A stretch of 64,000 nt of DNA, taken from NCBI RefSeq assembly GCF_042242105.1, contig NC_092020.1:17700788-17764787 (forward strand), in the 5' to 3' direction. A model generated the notes under the pieces. It worked only from the letters and a program-made list of their open reading frames with translations, was not told the origin of the DNA and made no database searches. The DNA is from Pempheris klunzingeri. Its lineage: Eukaryota; Chordata; Actinopteri; Acropomatiformes; Pempheridae. The number at the start of each line of letters is the position of its first letter. The first letter of the stretch is position 1. Positions 47,601 through 60,394 of the stretch are shown one piece after another. The position numbers and the translations under genes were made by a program.

Positions 47601-50600
47601 GAGGCAAAGTATCTTAGCCCATAATTGTGTTTTCTTCACAGGACTCAGCTTTTAGCTTTCTGCCCACCAGGAAAGCAGTTGCTGTGTGTCAGTTATATTT
47701 CTATAAATGTTTCTCCTAACTTCAACCTCACATACAAGATTCATAGATTCATAACGTAAATTAGTAAAATGTAACGGAATTACTATTTATAAATAGTATA
47801 AATAAATTAGTCTTGAATTACAACATGTGATTGAGAGAAGCTTTTATCTCACTAATCCTCACATTATGTACTGTGCTTATCTAATAGTTAATAGCACTGT
47901 AAACATGCCTCTCCAGAGCATGAGAGAAACACTGATTTATCCCCCTGCACTATGAAATCAAAGCTTTGTAGTCTAATTAGATAGATGCCCTAACAGCTAT
48001 TTTCTCTCTTCTCAGCTGGGCTTTGGTTCTTTTCTGGGAATTATCGGCGCTCATTTGATTGAGAACAAGAGGCAGATGGTAAGAGGATCTATGTTACCTC
48101 TGTGCATTGAGATCACTTTCAGCTCTTGGTGGCTCCATAGTCGCAGAACACTGTCGGCAAACTGTGTCCCTCAGTCCCAATTACCCTTACGTCAGTCTAC
48201 TGCTTGATTATGTTGTTAATGTGACAATAGACACAGCAGACCTGACCCAGGCTGTGAGTCCCACTTGGTCTGAGGAGATTTGCGTATCAGAGCAAAGTAT
48301 CCTGAGCTTTGAGGGAGATGCAGCCAGAAATAGAAATAGGGTGTAAGTGGAGGAGGACAGAGGTCCACACAGGAATGTGGGGAAGGAGACTGCAGATGAG
48401 CGGAGCAGGTGGGGAGTGCAGGGCAGTGACTGTCAGGACTGATATGAAGAATGAGTTTGTACCGTGACAACTTTTCCCATAATGCAGCAGAGTCAGAGGG
48501 GGCAGCCAGCGTGTGAGTTACAACATGCTGACTTTGGTTTGTGTGCCATAAAATGTTATGGCAAAGTAAGAAAGATAGAAAACATAGAACATGTGTTGAT
48601 GTTATTTATGGTTTGGTGAATTAAGGACATGTTTGTGTTGTTACATTGTCAGGAGAGCTGAAATTTTCCACGGAAAATTAATTGGCATCTATTTTGATAA
48701 TCGATAAATAGTTACTTCATGAAGCAGGATTCACTGCTTCCAGCCTCTTAAATGTAAATATTTACAAGCTTTATTTGGATTTTGGACTTTTGGTTGTACA
48801 AAACAATCTCTAATGAATCTTATCTTCTAATAGATCCCAAGCAAAAATGGATTCATTTGGATTATAATCAGCAGATTAATTAATATCAAAGTAATTGCTT
48901 GTTGTAATCCTAATTTTCAGTAAAATAAATTAAGTTAAGATAAATTTGATATATTTCATACTTGTAAATAGGTTAAAAAAAAGTGGATTTTAATTGATGG
49001 GGAATGATACTGTGGTTCAGCCTCAATAACAAAGAGAGTAAGTTTGGAATTATTGGTCATAATAAAGGCTCATGATTTAAGTGCACACTGATGTAGAAAC
49101 AGACACACGTAGATGCTGTTTTTAGCATTCTGCCCAATGTAGTAAAGGGTTTGTTACTCCTGAAAGTCACACAAAACCTGGATTTTCTTATATGACATAT
49201 GCCAGTGGTGGTCATAAATTATCGTCTATCGTCTTGAGCATTTTGACGTTTAAAACCCCTGAAAATTTGGTTCCAAATCTTAAGTATTCATCCATGACAT
49301 GCTGGTTGTATTCTTGTTAGCAACGTAGAAATCTGGGCACAGGAATAAATCCTTGTTACCTCTAGCTGTTGAATCGGCTGCGTCACTCGCCCAGCCTCCC
49401 TCCTGCGAGCAGGGGTGGCTGCAGACAGGGTGGGGTGATGTGTAATTGAATACATGCTGGCTTTCATTGAGGAGTGAAAGGAGGAGAGTTAGGCGAATGT
49501 GGCGGGTGGTGAGGGAGGTGGGGTGTTTCACTGCCTATAAAGTAAAGAGCTGGGCGCCTTGCCAGAACCGAACACTACTGGAGCGAGGTGACAACCACAG
49601 CGTTCTGTCACTGTTGTCCTTTAGCCAGTCAACAGCCCCCTCCACCCTCATCCAGCTCAGAGGTATTCATACTTGGAGGGAAGCACACATGCACGATAAC
49701 ACGCATTAGTGTTCAATATGTAACCCAATACAGGTGTGGTGAGAGGAAGCAATAAAAATCAAAGAGTTTGAAGTCATGTGTAAAAACATAGCGACGAAGC
49801 TGATGCTGCTGTGCCTCATTCCACAGTTAGTGGCATCCATCGTCTTCATCAGTTTTGGAGTGGTGGCTGCCTTCTGCTGTGCTATTGTCGATGGAGTTTT
49901 TGCTGCAAGGCACATTGTAAGTAACACTGAAGCTTCTACTTATTTAACCAAACTAATAAATTATGAATATGCATAATAAGTACAACTCATGAGAAGCTTA
50001 TTAATCAATGCCACCCCCATTAACGCTGCATCAGACATATATCAAAGCATATGCCCTTGTGCAAGGGCACTGCCCACACGTGGCAGGCTGTAGCAGCTGC
50101 TGCTCCCCTCTCAGTGAGATGAATCTATGTTTTGTGGTAGAGGGAGATTGTTACCAATTACATAAAGCACATAAAACATTAAATAACCACTAATGCACAA
50201 TTTCAACAGTTGTGCTATGATAGGTTATGGCTTGGAGAAAAGGGAGATCAGCACCATTGGCAGGTTTCTATTTGCCAGTGGTGACAGTGAAATGGAAAAA
50301 AAACATTTTGAAGAGAAATCTTCTCTTCAAAATGTTTTTTGTTCACTAAACTACAAAGCGGCACACTGTTGAATGAAAGAGAATTAGGAAAAGAAATATG
50401 AGGAAGTGTCAGATGGACAGTTATACAGCGTCATCTTTCTCACTATTTGTTGCATTTATCTACATTTTTGTTCACTCGTAAATATTTCAGAATTTTTCAC
50501 CTCGATTTAGTCGATCTAAGGACCTTTTATGGTCTAAGGACCAAAACAATGTATCTCTAATATAAAGCTTATTGCAAATAAAAGGACAGTGTGTGGAAGT

Positions 50601-53598
50601 TCTCTCTTGTAGAGGACATTTCCTCCCATGCACCTGTATATATGAAACTGAAGATATGCATGAGCCTTTACAGAAAAGATTTTTTCTCAAACTAAGTCAC
50701 GTTTAGGACGCGATCCTTTATTGCTTTACCTCAACCTCACATTAACCTCCAATCATGATTTTTATAGTTGATAGTTAAACGTCCCATATTGTGCTCATTT
50801 TCAGGTTCATACTTGTATTTGGAGGTCAGAAGTTTACATGGTTTGAATGCTCAAAAAAACTCAATATTTTCCTCATAGCAGACATGGCTACAGCTGAAAA
50901 CAGTTTGCTGCTTTGTTCTAGCCTGCGGCATCTTTGTGTTCCCTGGTAGCTGATTCAGGAGGTTTTCAGTGGGCGAAAACAGTCCGTTTGCTGAAGACCT
51001 TAAGAATGTCACATGTTAAAGAGATCCCATAACAACATCATAATCTAAACAGAGCGTTTTCACACATTTACTGAAAAATGGAGCAGGAAAAAAAAGAGAG
51101 AGGATGGTCTTCTCTCATTGTTTCAAGGTCTGCTGACACATCAAACACACTTTTTTATGTTGAAAATACAGAAAAAATATGGGACCTTTAAATGTCATTA
51201 TGTGCAATGTTGATTATTTGTATCTAAAGCGCTTGCATCCAGTCAAATGCGTCCTATTCACAGGTAAAGTGTCTGACCCTTCATAGGTGTTTGATCGCAG
51301 CCCCCTGTGATTAACAGGCAACATTTTCAAGTTTTTATTTCAAAAAGAAAGTAATTTTCTCCCAAACACTAATGAATATTCTTGATCTCAATATTGACCA
51401 AAACAATATAAGTTTATTGTATCATAATAGAGTTCAGGTTGCTGCTATTTGCACTGGCACAGTCCAGCTTAGTGTTTGTTTGTTAGTACACAAGTGATGA
51501 ATTGTGCAATGAAATATATAAAAATGTTGTTTATTGTCCTGCAGGACCTGAGGCCTTTGTACGCTGGCCGCTGTGAGTATCACTCCGGTGAGACTGCGTC
51601 CGAGCGCGATGTAAGAGACACAGATTTCACTTCCTGTTTACAGAATAATCCTCATTGCATGTGTTTGACCTGAACTGTCAGCACAAGCATTAGTTATTGT
51701 TTAGCCAGAAGAAGTGAAGAGACTGTAAAGTAATGTTTGACCTTCAGGTGCCCTGTCAGACATCGTCGCGCACATCCTGTAACCTGCGCGTAAAGAGCAA
51801 CACCTGTTACTGCTGTGACCTCTACAACTGTGGGAAGTGAGTACGCTTAGCGGCCGAACGCCTCACAATCCTCTGAATAACTGGCCACTCGCTTTGCTGT
51901 GCTGTTTTGATTGCTTGGATTTTTGACGTGTACCATTGTGCCATTTTTGTGGGAGAATTTTTTTGCAGTGCAACGTTGATTGTATTAGAAGAAGAATGTT
52001 TATTTTCTTTTAACTTTTGTTTCAGAGAACATCCTCTTATGGGACTTCAGAATAAAGATGTTTTGAAAAAGTTTAGGAAATCATCCATGATTTGGAAGTA
52101 GGTCCCTTTTATTTCTAGAACCATATTGGCCATTAATTATCAACTCATTTTTATGACGTAACCCATCATAGAAATATGTCTTTTAGGGTGCCATTTCCTG
52201 TGCATGTCCTTTTTGTGTCCCATGTCCTCTGTGTCTCTAGCAGCTCTCCTTAATGGTTTCTCCTCTCAGATTTTAATGAAAACCATCAGAACTTTTACAG
52301 ACACACACTCATTTATTTCTGTAAATCAACTCCTGCTGTACGTCTCTCATTGTGTCCTGAATACAAATGCACAGAGCCTGTTGGAGAGCATCGTACTTTA
52401 TTAGTGACTTTTGTGGCTTGACTATAGGCTGTTTCCCCTCTCTGTCCCACCCACTGGGCTAGCCGAGTTGAGGTGATTGGAGGCTACCATGAATACACCG
52501 ACGTGAAGAGCTGCCAGGACGTGGTGCACCTCTACCACCTGTTGTGGTCCGCTACCATCCTCAACATCGTGGCCCTCTTTCTGGGCATCATTACTGCCGC
52601 AGTGCTGGGAGGCTTCAAAGACATGGTACGTCTCAGACCACACGATGATCTTTAAGCATTTATTTTTTTGGTCATACTCTGGTGTTTGAATTGCTAGAAG
52701 CTGATCAATATTCTTCGTGTCCTTGTCAGACTCCCTCTGCAGCTTCAGAGAGTACATCTGAACCAGAGGCCATCACAGCCCCAGTCCCCTCAGAGCCTCC
52801 TCCACCCACCACATCCCTCAACTCCTGTTACAACACTGCCCCCTGCCTGCCTCCTTACACTGCCTACGACCTGCAGGTACAAAGCCACGTCTCACCTGCA
52901 GTGCTGCATGGTTCATTGATTATTGGCAGTCGTACGTTTCCTTAAAGTTTGCGGGCACCAAATTTTAAGCTTAATTCAATTCATTGTACACGTTTCCTCC
53001 TGGACAACTTTTCAGGCTCACAAATATTTCATTTGCCAATAGCAGAAGTTAATAGTCAGTTCTTAAATAAATTATACTCATCAGAAAAGTCTGTTCTGTA
53101 TAACAAACACAGAGTTTCAGAGCTTGTATTAGCCAAAACTAACAGATATTAAGACTTTCACACACTCTGCTGTTTCTATAAACTGTATGAGGAGCACATA
53201 AACCCATCCAGGACCCAAATTCTAAATATCTTAACATCTTTAGTTTTACCCATAATTTAACTTATTTTTAAATGTTGCTGTCTGAGCTCTTGGTTTTAAA
53301 TATATTTATGTGCTTTGTGTTTTTTGTCATTTTATGTTTCCCTTTGGGGACAAATAAAGTGCTGAACTGAACATAATTAAGTAGCAGTGATGAGTGATTC
53401 TGAAACCAAACTTGTTAACATGTCAATCTAATAAATGTTTTGCCTTCCCTGTAGGGCTCCTACATGTTCCCCGACTCCTCTGGCCTGTCAGATGACTCCC
53501 AGTCTGGAGCCAGCCACCTGTGGCCCACTATGATCCCCCCACGCTACTCTCCTCCTCACAACCACCCTGACGAGAAGCCCCCGCCGTACAGCCCGTAA
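44648..53598 (+). CDS. tmem255a: Transmembrane protein 255A (FAM70A)
   Basis: Nine coding exons: 44648-44705, 47266-47408, 48016-48078, 49827-49916, 51545-51610, 51748-51836, 52463-52625, 52730-52876 and 53455-53598. They sum to 963 nt (320 aa). Four membrane spans are visible: [57 protein letters not shown] and [20 protein letters not shown]. The loop between spans three and four is cysteine-rich ([12 protein letters not shown]). The cytosolic tail is proline-rich with PPRYSPP and ends KPPPYSP, so it has PY motifs of the type that bind WW domains of NEDD4-like ligases. The function is poorly known. The first exon donor lies in a GT microsatellite. Exon 5 is shorter than its human counterpart. 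Confidence 0.95.
48650..48910 (+). repeat. GATAATCGATAAAT-type repeat in tmem255a intron 3
   Basis: It contains ATTTTGATAATCGATAAATAG and GGATTTTGGACTTTTGGTT, of the same family as at 5190-5480 and 27030-27310. Confidence 0.5.
50298..50340. repeat. Perfect 20-bp hairpin in tmem255a intron 4
   Basis: The left arm (50298-50317) contains CATTTTGAAGAGAA. The right arm (50321-50340) is its exact complement, and the loop is three bases (ATC). No mature miRNA was recognised, and the stem is shorter than a usual pre-miRNA stem. Confidence 0.9.
50775..51191 (+). mobile_element. MITE with CCCATATTGTGCTC left end
   Basis: The left end is TTAAACGTCCCATATT and the right end is AATATGGGACCTTTAA, near-complements with TTAA at both borders. 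Inner words (CAGGTTCATACTTGTATTTG) match a very common fish element as I recall it. It lies in tmem255a intron 4. Confidence 0.75.
52960..53035 (+). repeat. Repeat fragment related to 35372-35450
   Basis: TTGTACACGTTTCCTCCTGG and CAGGCTCACAAATATTTC align by eye with the piece at 35372-35450. It lies in the last tmem255a intron. Confidence 0.6.
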
Positions 53599-55100
53599 CG
53601 TGGCGTCGAGCGCAGGAGGCACCTGAGATGTCATCGGGTGCCGTCAGATGCTGATCGAGCAGTTTGAATGCACGGTTCCTCTGGGCTCTTCCTCACTGTC
53701 GTCGACAGCTGTGCTGAAGGAAAGGTGGTGAGGAGGAGGAGGAGGAGGAGGATGGCCACAGAGCACACTAACTTTGAGTTCAGCCCAACACATGGGAGCG
53801 ACTGTATTGTCTCCCTGGGCATCACTCTCACTCCTGTTTGCACCGTGTGTGTGTGTGCATATACACATCAACAGAGACACAACCGGTCCAAAGCCAGGAC
53901 TGTTTACACATCTATCTGCCTTAATGCAAACGGACTTTCAGTGTCGCGACACTCTGTCACCTGGACTTACTCTGTACAAAGGTCAAAAACTCTCCCCCCC
54001 CAGCTCATGCTTTATGTTCACCTCTCTTTATTACATATTGTAAATGATTCCCGCCTCGAGTGGTACGGGCAATAATGTCCTCACTGTTCGCACTTCGAGG
54101 GTCTGGACCGATTAGCACAGCTTGTGTGAGATTAATGCAGAATCCCAAATCTGGATCAGCTAGAAAACTAAAAACTATAGCATTGTAGGCACACGCAGTC
54201 GTTTCTTTAGCGGTTAATAGTGTCACCGTGCATTATTAAAAGGCAAAGTTAACAGTATTGGAGGTATTACATGCTCATAATGTATGTACAGTAGTATGAT
54301 ATACAGATGCTCCCGTAGCAGTTAAGCCTAAAGTATACAAACAGATCATAATGGCTATTTATCCGCTCTTTGGTTCATGTTCAGGAATATCTTGATCAAT
54401 GTGTGGTGAAATTTGCAGAGCAGTGTTGAAATAATGAACAAATGAGCTATTCTGCAGTAGTTGTTACGTCAGGGTGGTTGACAATAACACTCCAAACCCT
54501 ATTTATTCTATTTTCACTAAAAGCAGGTAAGCATATGTGGGCTCTCTCTTTGTGAGTAGTATTATCACATCTATGAGTTATGAAATGTGTTGGCTTTGTC
54601 AGGAGTAATTATTAGCAGGGCCGAGTGTGAGCAGTTGGTGCTGGATTCACTGACATGAGGTGGGAGGTCATGAGAAGTCGAAGAACAAGAGCTGCTGTTC
54701 ACTGAGGAAGAGCGTGTAAACTTGGTCCAAGTCCATGACTCCGGTCTCTGTCAGCTTCATTCACTGCTTTTTATAATTTAAACAACACATTCTCAGGGGG
54801 GCTGACTGACGCTTCCTTTTAGTCTTGCCATTAAAAAAATGCTTTGTTGTATTTCAAATAGTGTGCGCTTCTTTTCAGCCAAGCGAGCCGCGTGCTGCTC
54901 CGGATGGTGTTAGTCCGTTCGCCACTTTGGTCCAGACAAAAAAACCTCTATCAAGTGGATTGTCATGTCGACTTTCATGGTTCCCAGAGGATGAATTCGT
55001 CTGACTTGAGTGATCCCCAGACTACATCACAATGGCACAACACAGTAAATAGAATAGCAAATGTTTACATGTTGGTAGTGCAAGACAATTGAGTTAAAAT
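53599..55100 (+). other. tmem255a: tmem255a 3' UTR and tail
   Basis: No ORF of note. A GAG/GGA triplet run is at 53727-53752. An ATTAAA at about 54830 is the best plus-strand poly(A) signal. Confidence 0.4.
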
Positions 55101-55113
55101 AGTAAAAGAATAA

Positions 55114-55119
55114 TTTATT
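55114..55119 (-). terminator. zbtb33: Candidate poly(A) signal, zbtb33
   Basis: AATAAA on the minus strand, about 1.7 kb past the zbtb33 stop. The stretch 55120-56834 would be a long AT-rich 3' UTR; human ZBTB33 also has a long one. Other signals occur in between. Confidence 0.35.
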
Positions 55120-56834
55120 TTCCGTTATTGAACTCTCGTTGCTAATTGACAGAAAAGGGACATTTTGTACAACAGAACCAAGTATTTAATAACTTTCATT
55201 TAGTCTACCGCTATAAACCTAATAAATACATCTGAAACAGTAAAAAAATCAACACAAATGTACACTGTACATCACATACCAATGTTATTCTGTTAATTAA
55301 AATACAAAACCTGCATGATTTTATTGAAGGACATGAAGTAGAATAGATTCCCATGTTAGTACTACTTTGTTTTACTCATTCTGACCCATCACTACATTTT
55401 GACACAATGGAAAACAGAGTGAAAAAGTACAAAACAAAACTTTCTGCCTGATCCAACGTTAAGTGCTCTATGTATGGACTGAAATAATCCTCAGTTTATG
55501 TCAGTCCCATCATCACATTTGTATGCAAAATCTCTAGCCTAGGCGAGGCAGATTTTGACATTAAAAAAAGAACATGGCAATACTATGAAATAAAAATGTA
55601 CAGGTGTATCAAAATAAAACAGAGGGTGTTTAATGAACAAAAAATATATATACGGTATAAATGTTTTTCCAGCCACTAAAAAATTAAATAACCATGTACA
55701 TCTTCCCTGCCACAAAACCCAGATGTGGGATCACCATTAATCACATGATGAAAAAATATATTTCAGGTCATAGTTAACATTCTTTTGTACAGAATTGGGC
55801 TTAAAATGGTATCAAATGGAAACCAGGAATAATCAGTCCATAGACTCGTCTCTGTTAAAAATTAAATTTCCATCTGATCCTCAAAAACAGGCTGAATTTC
55901 ATGACTGATGGATTTAAAATTCAAGCAACCTTGTTTTATTTCATTAAGGGACACATCCTGTCACATCCTACACAATTCTCTTGATGGAATAAAAGTATAA
56001 ATAACCTGGCCGAAGACAAAAAAGGTCACCTGATTACACACAAAATAAATTCTTAAACATTCTTAAATAGGTAACCCCATTTCCATTTAATAAAATGGAG
56101 CTCAGCGGAGTGTTTGTCATCATTTTATTTAGGCAACATGGCCTCAAAGTAAAAAGCGTTGGCTGAAACAACAGCAAACGCCATTCAGACATGTCACTTC
56201 ACTGCTGTGTGCTTCAGATCCTTTAGCTGAAATCTTCTGGCTCTTACAGAACATGAAGACTAAAAGGAAATCCGACATGAACAGTAGTCCGCACCATGAC
56301 AGCTATAACTTGTCATACAGTGAAAATTTAAACGTACATGACTATTTGCCTTTTTATTACAGCGACTGAGTTTTGCCTAAACCACCCCTTATTTTTCTAG
56401 GGCACTTCTTGATTCTTGCATGGACATTTCATCACTCAATCTATTTTCTTTAGGATTTCACTGTGTGTGAACCACTTCTGTGTTTGTTTGCTAATGTGAT
56501 TATTATTTATTTCAATGATACAAAAGATCAAGGCTATTACACAAGCAGAGTAATATGAGTAAAAGCTACGGTCACATTACGTCCATCTCACTTCCACTTT
56601 GATTGAAAATAAAAAGCATTCATTTCCTGTTTCGGTGCAATCTCCAGCTGGCTCTGACATTATTCTAGCATGCATCATCACACCACTAATTTCATTAAAC
56701 AGAACGACTAATGTGACCGTACCTTACACTGACACTATTAAAAATTACAGAAGAATATTGTTGACATGGAACCAAAGAGGAAATAAGGGCGGGGGGCACC
56801 TAAAAGGCACAGATAATGGAGCGTCCAGCATTGC

Positions 56835-58709
56835 TCAGTAGGTCTCTGGTATAACAAAGTCAAACTCTGTGGCTCCCTGAGGAGGACTGTTCACGGATGG
56901 CGTCGGTCGGGCAGCCGGCAAATTGGCATCAGGCTCAACAAAGATGTCGTCCCAGTTCAACATCCTGCTCTGGGTGGAAGAGTGGACGTCCTCATCGACG
57001 CTGGTTATGTGATGTACGCTGCCGTCCTCAGACATGACAGGGACCCCCTGCCCGTCAGTAGTCCACGAGTACGGCTTCATCTGCACCGTTTTGCATGGCA
57101 GCAGTCGGTACAAGTTGTTGTCAGCGTCATCTTTCTCTTTCCTCCCACTGGGGTCCTGGTTGTGGACCTGCTTGCAGTGGGTGGACAGCACCTGATAGTT
57201 CATGAACATTTCATTGCACAACAAACACTGGTACCTCCTCTCTCCTGTGTGGTGGATTTCATGTTTAGTTCTATACTCGGCCAGAGCAAAGACCTTGTTA
57301 CAGTAGCGACACGGGTACTTCTTTTCCCACGAATGGGTGTTGAAGTGACGGCGGAGACTCGTTAGGCAGACGTAGGGACGCTTGCAGACGATGCACACAT
57401 AGAAAGTCTTTCCATCCATGATCAGCTCGTAGTGATCTTCAAGCTCCGTTTTGGTCCTCTTCTTGTTTGGGCTGGTTTTCGGTGATGTGGGTGCTTTATC
57501 TAAGGGTTTCAAAGGCGTTGCCATTAATGCCCTCTTCCCTTTATTGGCTTTGGAGCCTCCCTCGTCTGGATCTTCCTTCACTGGGACAATGTCGTAAGTA
57601 TTTTCGCCAATATTGGCATACACTTTACAGCCTGATGAAATTGAATCAATCTCTGTGGTCGTATTGAGTGTCACTGTCTTTTTTGCTGCCACAGCTGATT
57701 TAGGAATGTTAGTTTGATTTGCAGGGCTGTCTGTCACATCCATGAGCCTTATTTTCAAATCCCCTTGCTGAGATGAAGTGGAGACTTGCTTCTTGTGGAC
57801 TCCCATTATATCACTGCTTTCAGAGGACAGAGAGGCACTCGAGGGCTCAGGGGTGAAAGTGCTTGACCTGGCTGGTGTTGTGGGAGCGCTTCCTGAGGAA
57901 ACTCTGGCAGGGGAAGACGAATTATTGGAGCTGCTGTCTGGACTGCGCAGAGGGCTACTGTTGGGCAAACTGGGGTTTGGACAGCTGATGGTGAGAGGCT
58001 TTGGAGTGTTTGTTTTCACCGGGGCTCTGGCTTTCTCTTTATTTTTTGCATCTGCATGATTTGATTCTTCACTTTTCTTTGATCCTGCTTTTTCGGAACC
58101 AGCTAAATCCAAATCAATGACCTCACTAGAGCTGTCTTTCTGACTGGATGCTCTGGTTTGAACATCTGTTTGAGAGACAAACATGACGTCATTGTCCGAG
58201 TCCCCATCATTACCTGCAGGTCGGCTTGTCTGATTGAATTCCTCTGCAGATATTGAGAAAGACTCTGTGATGATGGGCATCATCTCTGTGGATGTGTCAC
58301 TTTTGTTTTCCGTCTCCTTTGACAGACCAGGCAGACCCTTAACTTGTGATAATGGTGACCCCAAGTTTGCAATGAACTTGACTCCCAGTATCTGTCCAGC
58401 ATTTATGAGCTCCTCAAGCATGTCAGAGCGAACACGGACAATCTTGGAGCTGTAAATGTAATTGAGAATCTCCTCAAAGATTTCTGCTCTGATGAAATTT
58501 AACTCAATCACTTGTCCAGCTACAGTGAAGAGCTGGTGGAAATATGTACTCGAGGCGGACAGGATTGTTTTGTGAGCTCTGAATTTCTTGTCCTGTATGA
58601 TAATGGTGACATCACAAAATAATCCATGATTTCGCTGCTCATTCATTGACTTCAGCACAGCCGCTGAATACTGTGTGTCGGTCGCAGATATCAGCTTTAG
58701 ACTTGGCAT
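56835..58709 (-). CDS. zbtb33: Transcriptional regulator Kaiso (ZBTB33)
   Basis: The main coding exon gives 624 aa from MPSLKLISATDTQYS. Residues about 1-120 are the BTB/POZ domain (GLFCDVTIIIQDKKFRAHK, YIYSSKIVRVRSDMLEEL), which dimerises and recruits NCoR. A long Ser/Pro-rich linker follows. Three C2H2 zinc fingers lie at about residues 434-520 (CIVCKRPYVCLTSLRRHFNTH, then CRYCNKVF, then CLLCNEMF), nearly identical to human in the part that reads methyl-CpG or the TCCTGCNA site. The end is FDFVIPETY, against FEFIIPESY in human. The start matches the ATG two bases after an acceptor (exon start 58711). Upstream in-frame Met 58748 lies in the intron. Two upstream exons could be spliced in, one of them coding (see 60395-60710). 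Confidence 0.97.
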   Translation of the reverse strand: MPSLKLISATDTQYSAAVLKSMNEQRNHGLFCDVTIIIQDKKFRAHKTILSASSTYFHQLFTVAGQVIELNFIRAEIFEEILNYIYSSKIVRVRSDMLEELINAGQILGVKFIANLGSPLSQVKGLPGLSKETENKSDTSTEMMPIITESFSISAEEFNQTSRPAGNDGDSDNDVMFVSQTDVQTRASSQKDSSSEVIDLDLAGSEKAGSKKSEESNHADAKNKEKARAPVKTNTPKPLTISCPNPSLPNSSPLRSPDSSSNNSSSPARVSSGSAPTTPARSSTFTPEPSSASLSSESSDIMGVHKKQVSTSSQQGDLKIRLMDVTDSPANQTNIPKSAVAAKKTVTLNTTTEIDSISSGCKVYANIGENTYDIVPVKEDPDEGGSKANKGKRALMATPLKPLDKAPTSPKTSPNKKRTKTELEDHYELIMDGKTFYVCIVCKRPYVCLTSLRRHFNTHSWEKKYPCRYCNKVFALAEYRTKHEIHHTGERRYQCLLCNEMFMNYQVLSTHCKQVHNQDPSGRKEKDDADNNLYRLLPCKTVQMKPYSWTTDGQGVPVMSEDGSVHHITSVDEDVHSSTQSRMLNWDDIFVEPDANLPAARPTPSVNSPPQGATEFDFVIPETY

Positions 58710-59964
58710 GGCTGTAGAGAGAGAAAAAAAAAAAAAAATCAGAATCACACTACTGAATGCCTAAAGTCAGTTTATTACACTATGGTGCAAAAACAGGAGA
58801 AATTGTTGTTAAAAGCTAAAATTCTGATTTATCCTGCTTTTCCAGTTCTAACGATCAATTATCACACACACGTCAGCATGCAATGGGTGAAGAATGCATA
58901 AACTTTGTTAAAGGAAGTTTATGCCTCCAAAACCTGTTTTCTTTGGGTTGTGCAATACTGCAGGTTACATATATCCAGTTTCCAGTGTATCAGCTGGCTA
59001 AAACTTTGGCAGTCTAATAAGTCCTGCATCCACGAGGTTTACAATGTCTGTTTCTCCTGGAAAATGGTCATTTAGGTTGTAGTTTGAGGTCTTGTTGCTT
59101 TGTGCGTTATACTGAGACCAATAGAAGATATATTTAGGCCAATATTGATGAATGAGAATAAAAAATATCAGTGTTCACTGGTGGACAAACTATGCAAGGA
59201 TGACACAGTTATCTCAAACACGTATTTGACATTTTTCTGTTAAAATTAGTTGCTAAACTACAGCCTCCAAAATGACCATAGAGTTGAATCAAAAGAGCTT
59301 TAACAAAAAATGATCATTCAAACCTTCATGATGGCCTGATTTATAGCAGGGCTGTTGTTGGTTGCATTAACTTAAGCTGCTTGTGCCTAATATTAATAAG
59401 CTGGCTGTTGTTGAGGTGTAATTGCTAATGTATAATTTATATACACATTATTTCATCCTCTCGAAAAGTCTGACCCAGGTTTAGTCTACGATGCAAACAG
59501 ACACAGTGAGAGTATGAATGTGTACATCAGTGTTTGTACTCACGCTAACAAATGTTGGACATAGTTGTGTTAGGCAAACAAAAACAGTAAAGATACCTTA
59601 GCTGACATTAGCTATCGTCAAACGTAGTTTGTCAAAGTTGAAACTTAGCTGAAATTTCAGTCTCGCATGACATTATAAGACTCAAGAACAGCGTATATTG
59701 GACTTTAACGGGGTCAATGCCTAATTTTATATGTGTATTATCACTGTTGTCGCTGTATTTAAGTTAATACTGACAGGCTGTTGTTAGCTAGCTAACAAAG
59801 GTAACGCTAGCTTCCTCTTTAATGAAAAGGGGACAGCGCGGCCTCCCATATAGCATCTTGTTAGCATGCTAGCTCCAGACAAACCACACACACACACAAT
59901 GGGCACACGCTACTGTGAAATCCTGCCACTTTAAATGGCTGTGCATAAAACGAGCTCAGTTTAC

Positions 59965-60130
59965 CTGCAACCCTTGTGATTTCTGCCAAGACTAAGCAGG
60001 ACCACCGACGGTAGTAGTAAACTTAGCTGGCTACAGACAATGGCTAACAACAGACAGCTTCCCCAGCCGATAGCGCTAACCTGCCCACAGCTCATTGATT
60101 GAACAGCCACAAGGAGTCGCCGTCGTGTAG
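59965..60130 (-). other. zbtb33: Candidate noncoding 5' exon of zbtb33
   Basis: On the minus strand GGTTGCAG|GTAAAC is a strong donor at 59965. Spliced to 58711 it would give a plain leader for the standard Kaiso start. The upstream end of the exon is approximate. Confidence 0.45.
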
Positions 60131-60394
60131 GAGCAATGAAACAACAAATTTAAAACGATATAACATTACAAAACATTTTAGAAATAACCGGTTCACTCCA
60201 CGCTGGACTGTAAACATTAATAAAATAGAGTGTTGACGTTTTCTCGGATAAAAATTATTTAGTTTTTCCTGGTTGCGTTTAGCGCCTAGACTGTAGGTTT
60301 AGCGTTACCATAACTACCGGTTCATTGGTTTCGCCTTCAAAATAAAAGCACAGAGTATTACACTATCTCAAAAACATCAGACAAATTAAAATAC

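Noticed and set aside
50298-50340. Reading the perfect hairpin as a microRNA precursor
   Set aside because: The stem is only 20 bp with a 3-base loop, too short for normal Drosha and Dicer processing, and no known seed was recognised.
57778-58059. Plus-strand open frame inside Kaiso
   Set aside because: It is antisense to the Ser/Pro-rich linker, with no signals of its own.
58712-58748. Upstream in-frame Met for Kaiso (MILIFFFF)
   Set aside because: It is the translated polypyrimidine tract of the intron before the acceptor at 58712-58714.
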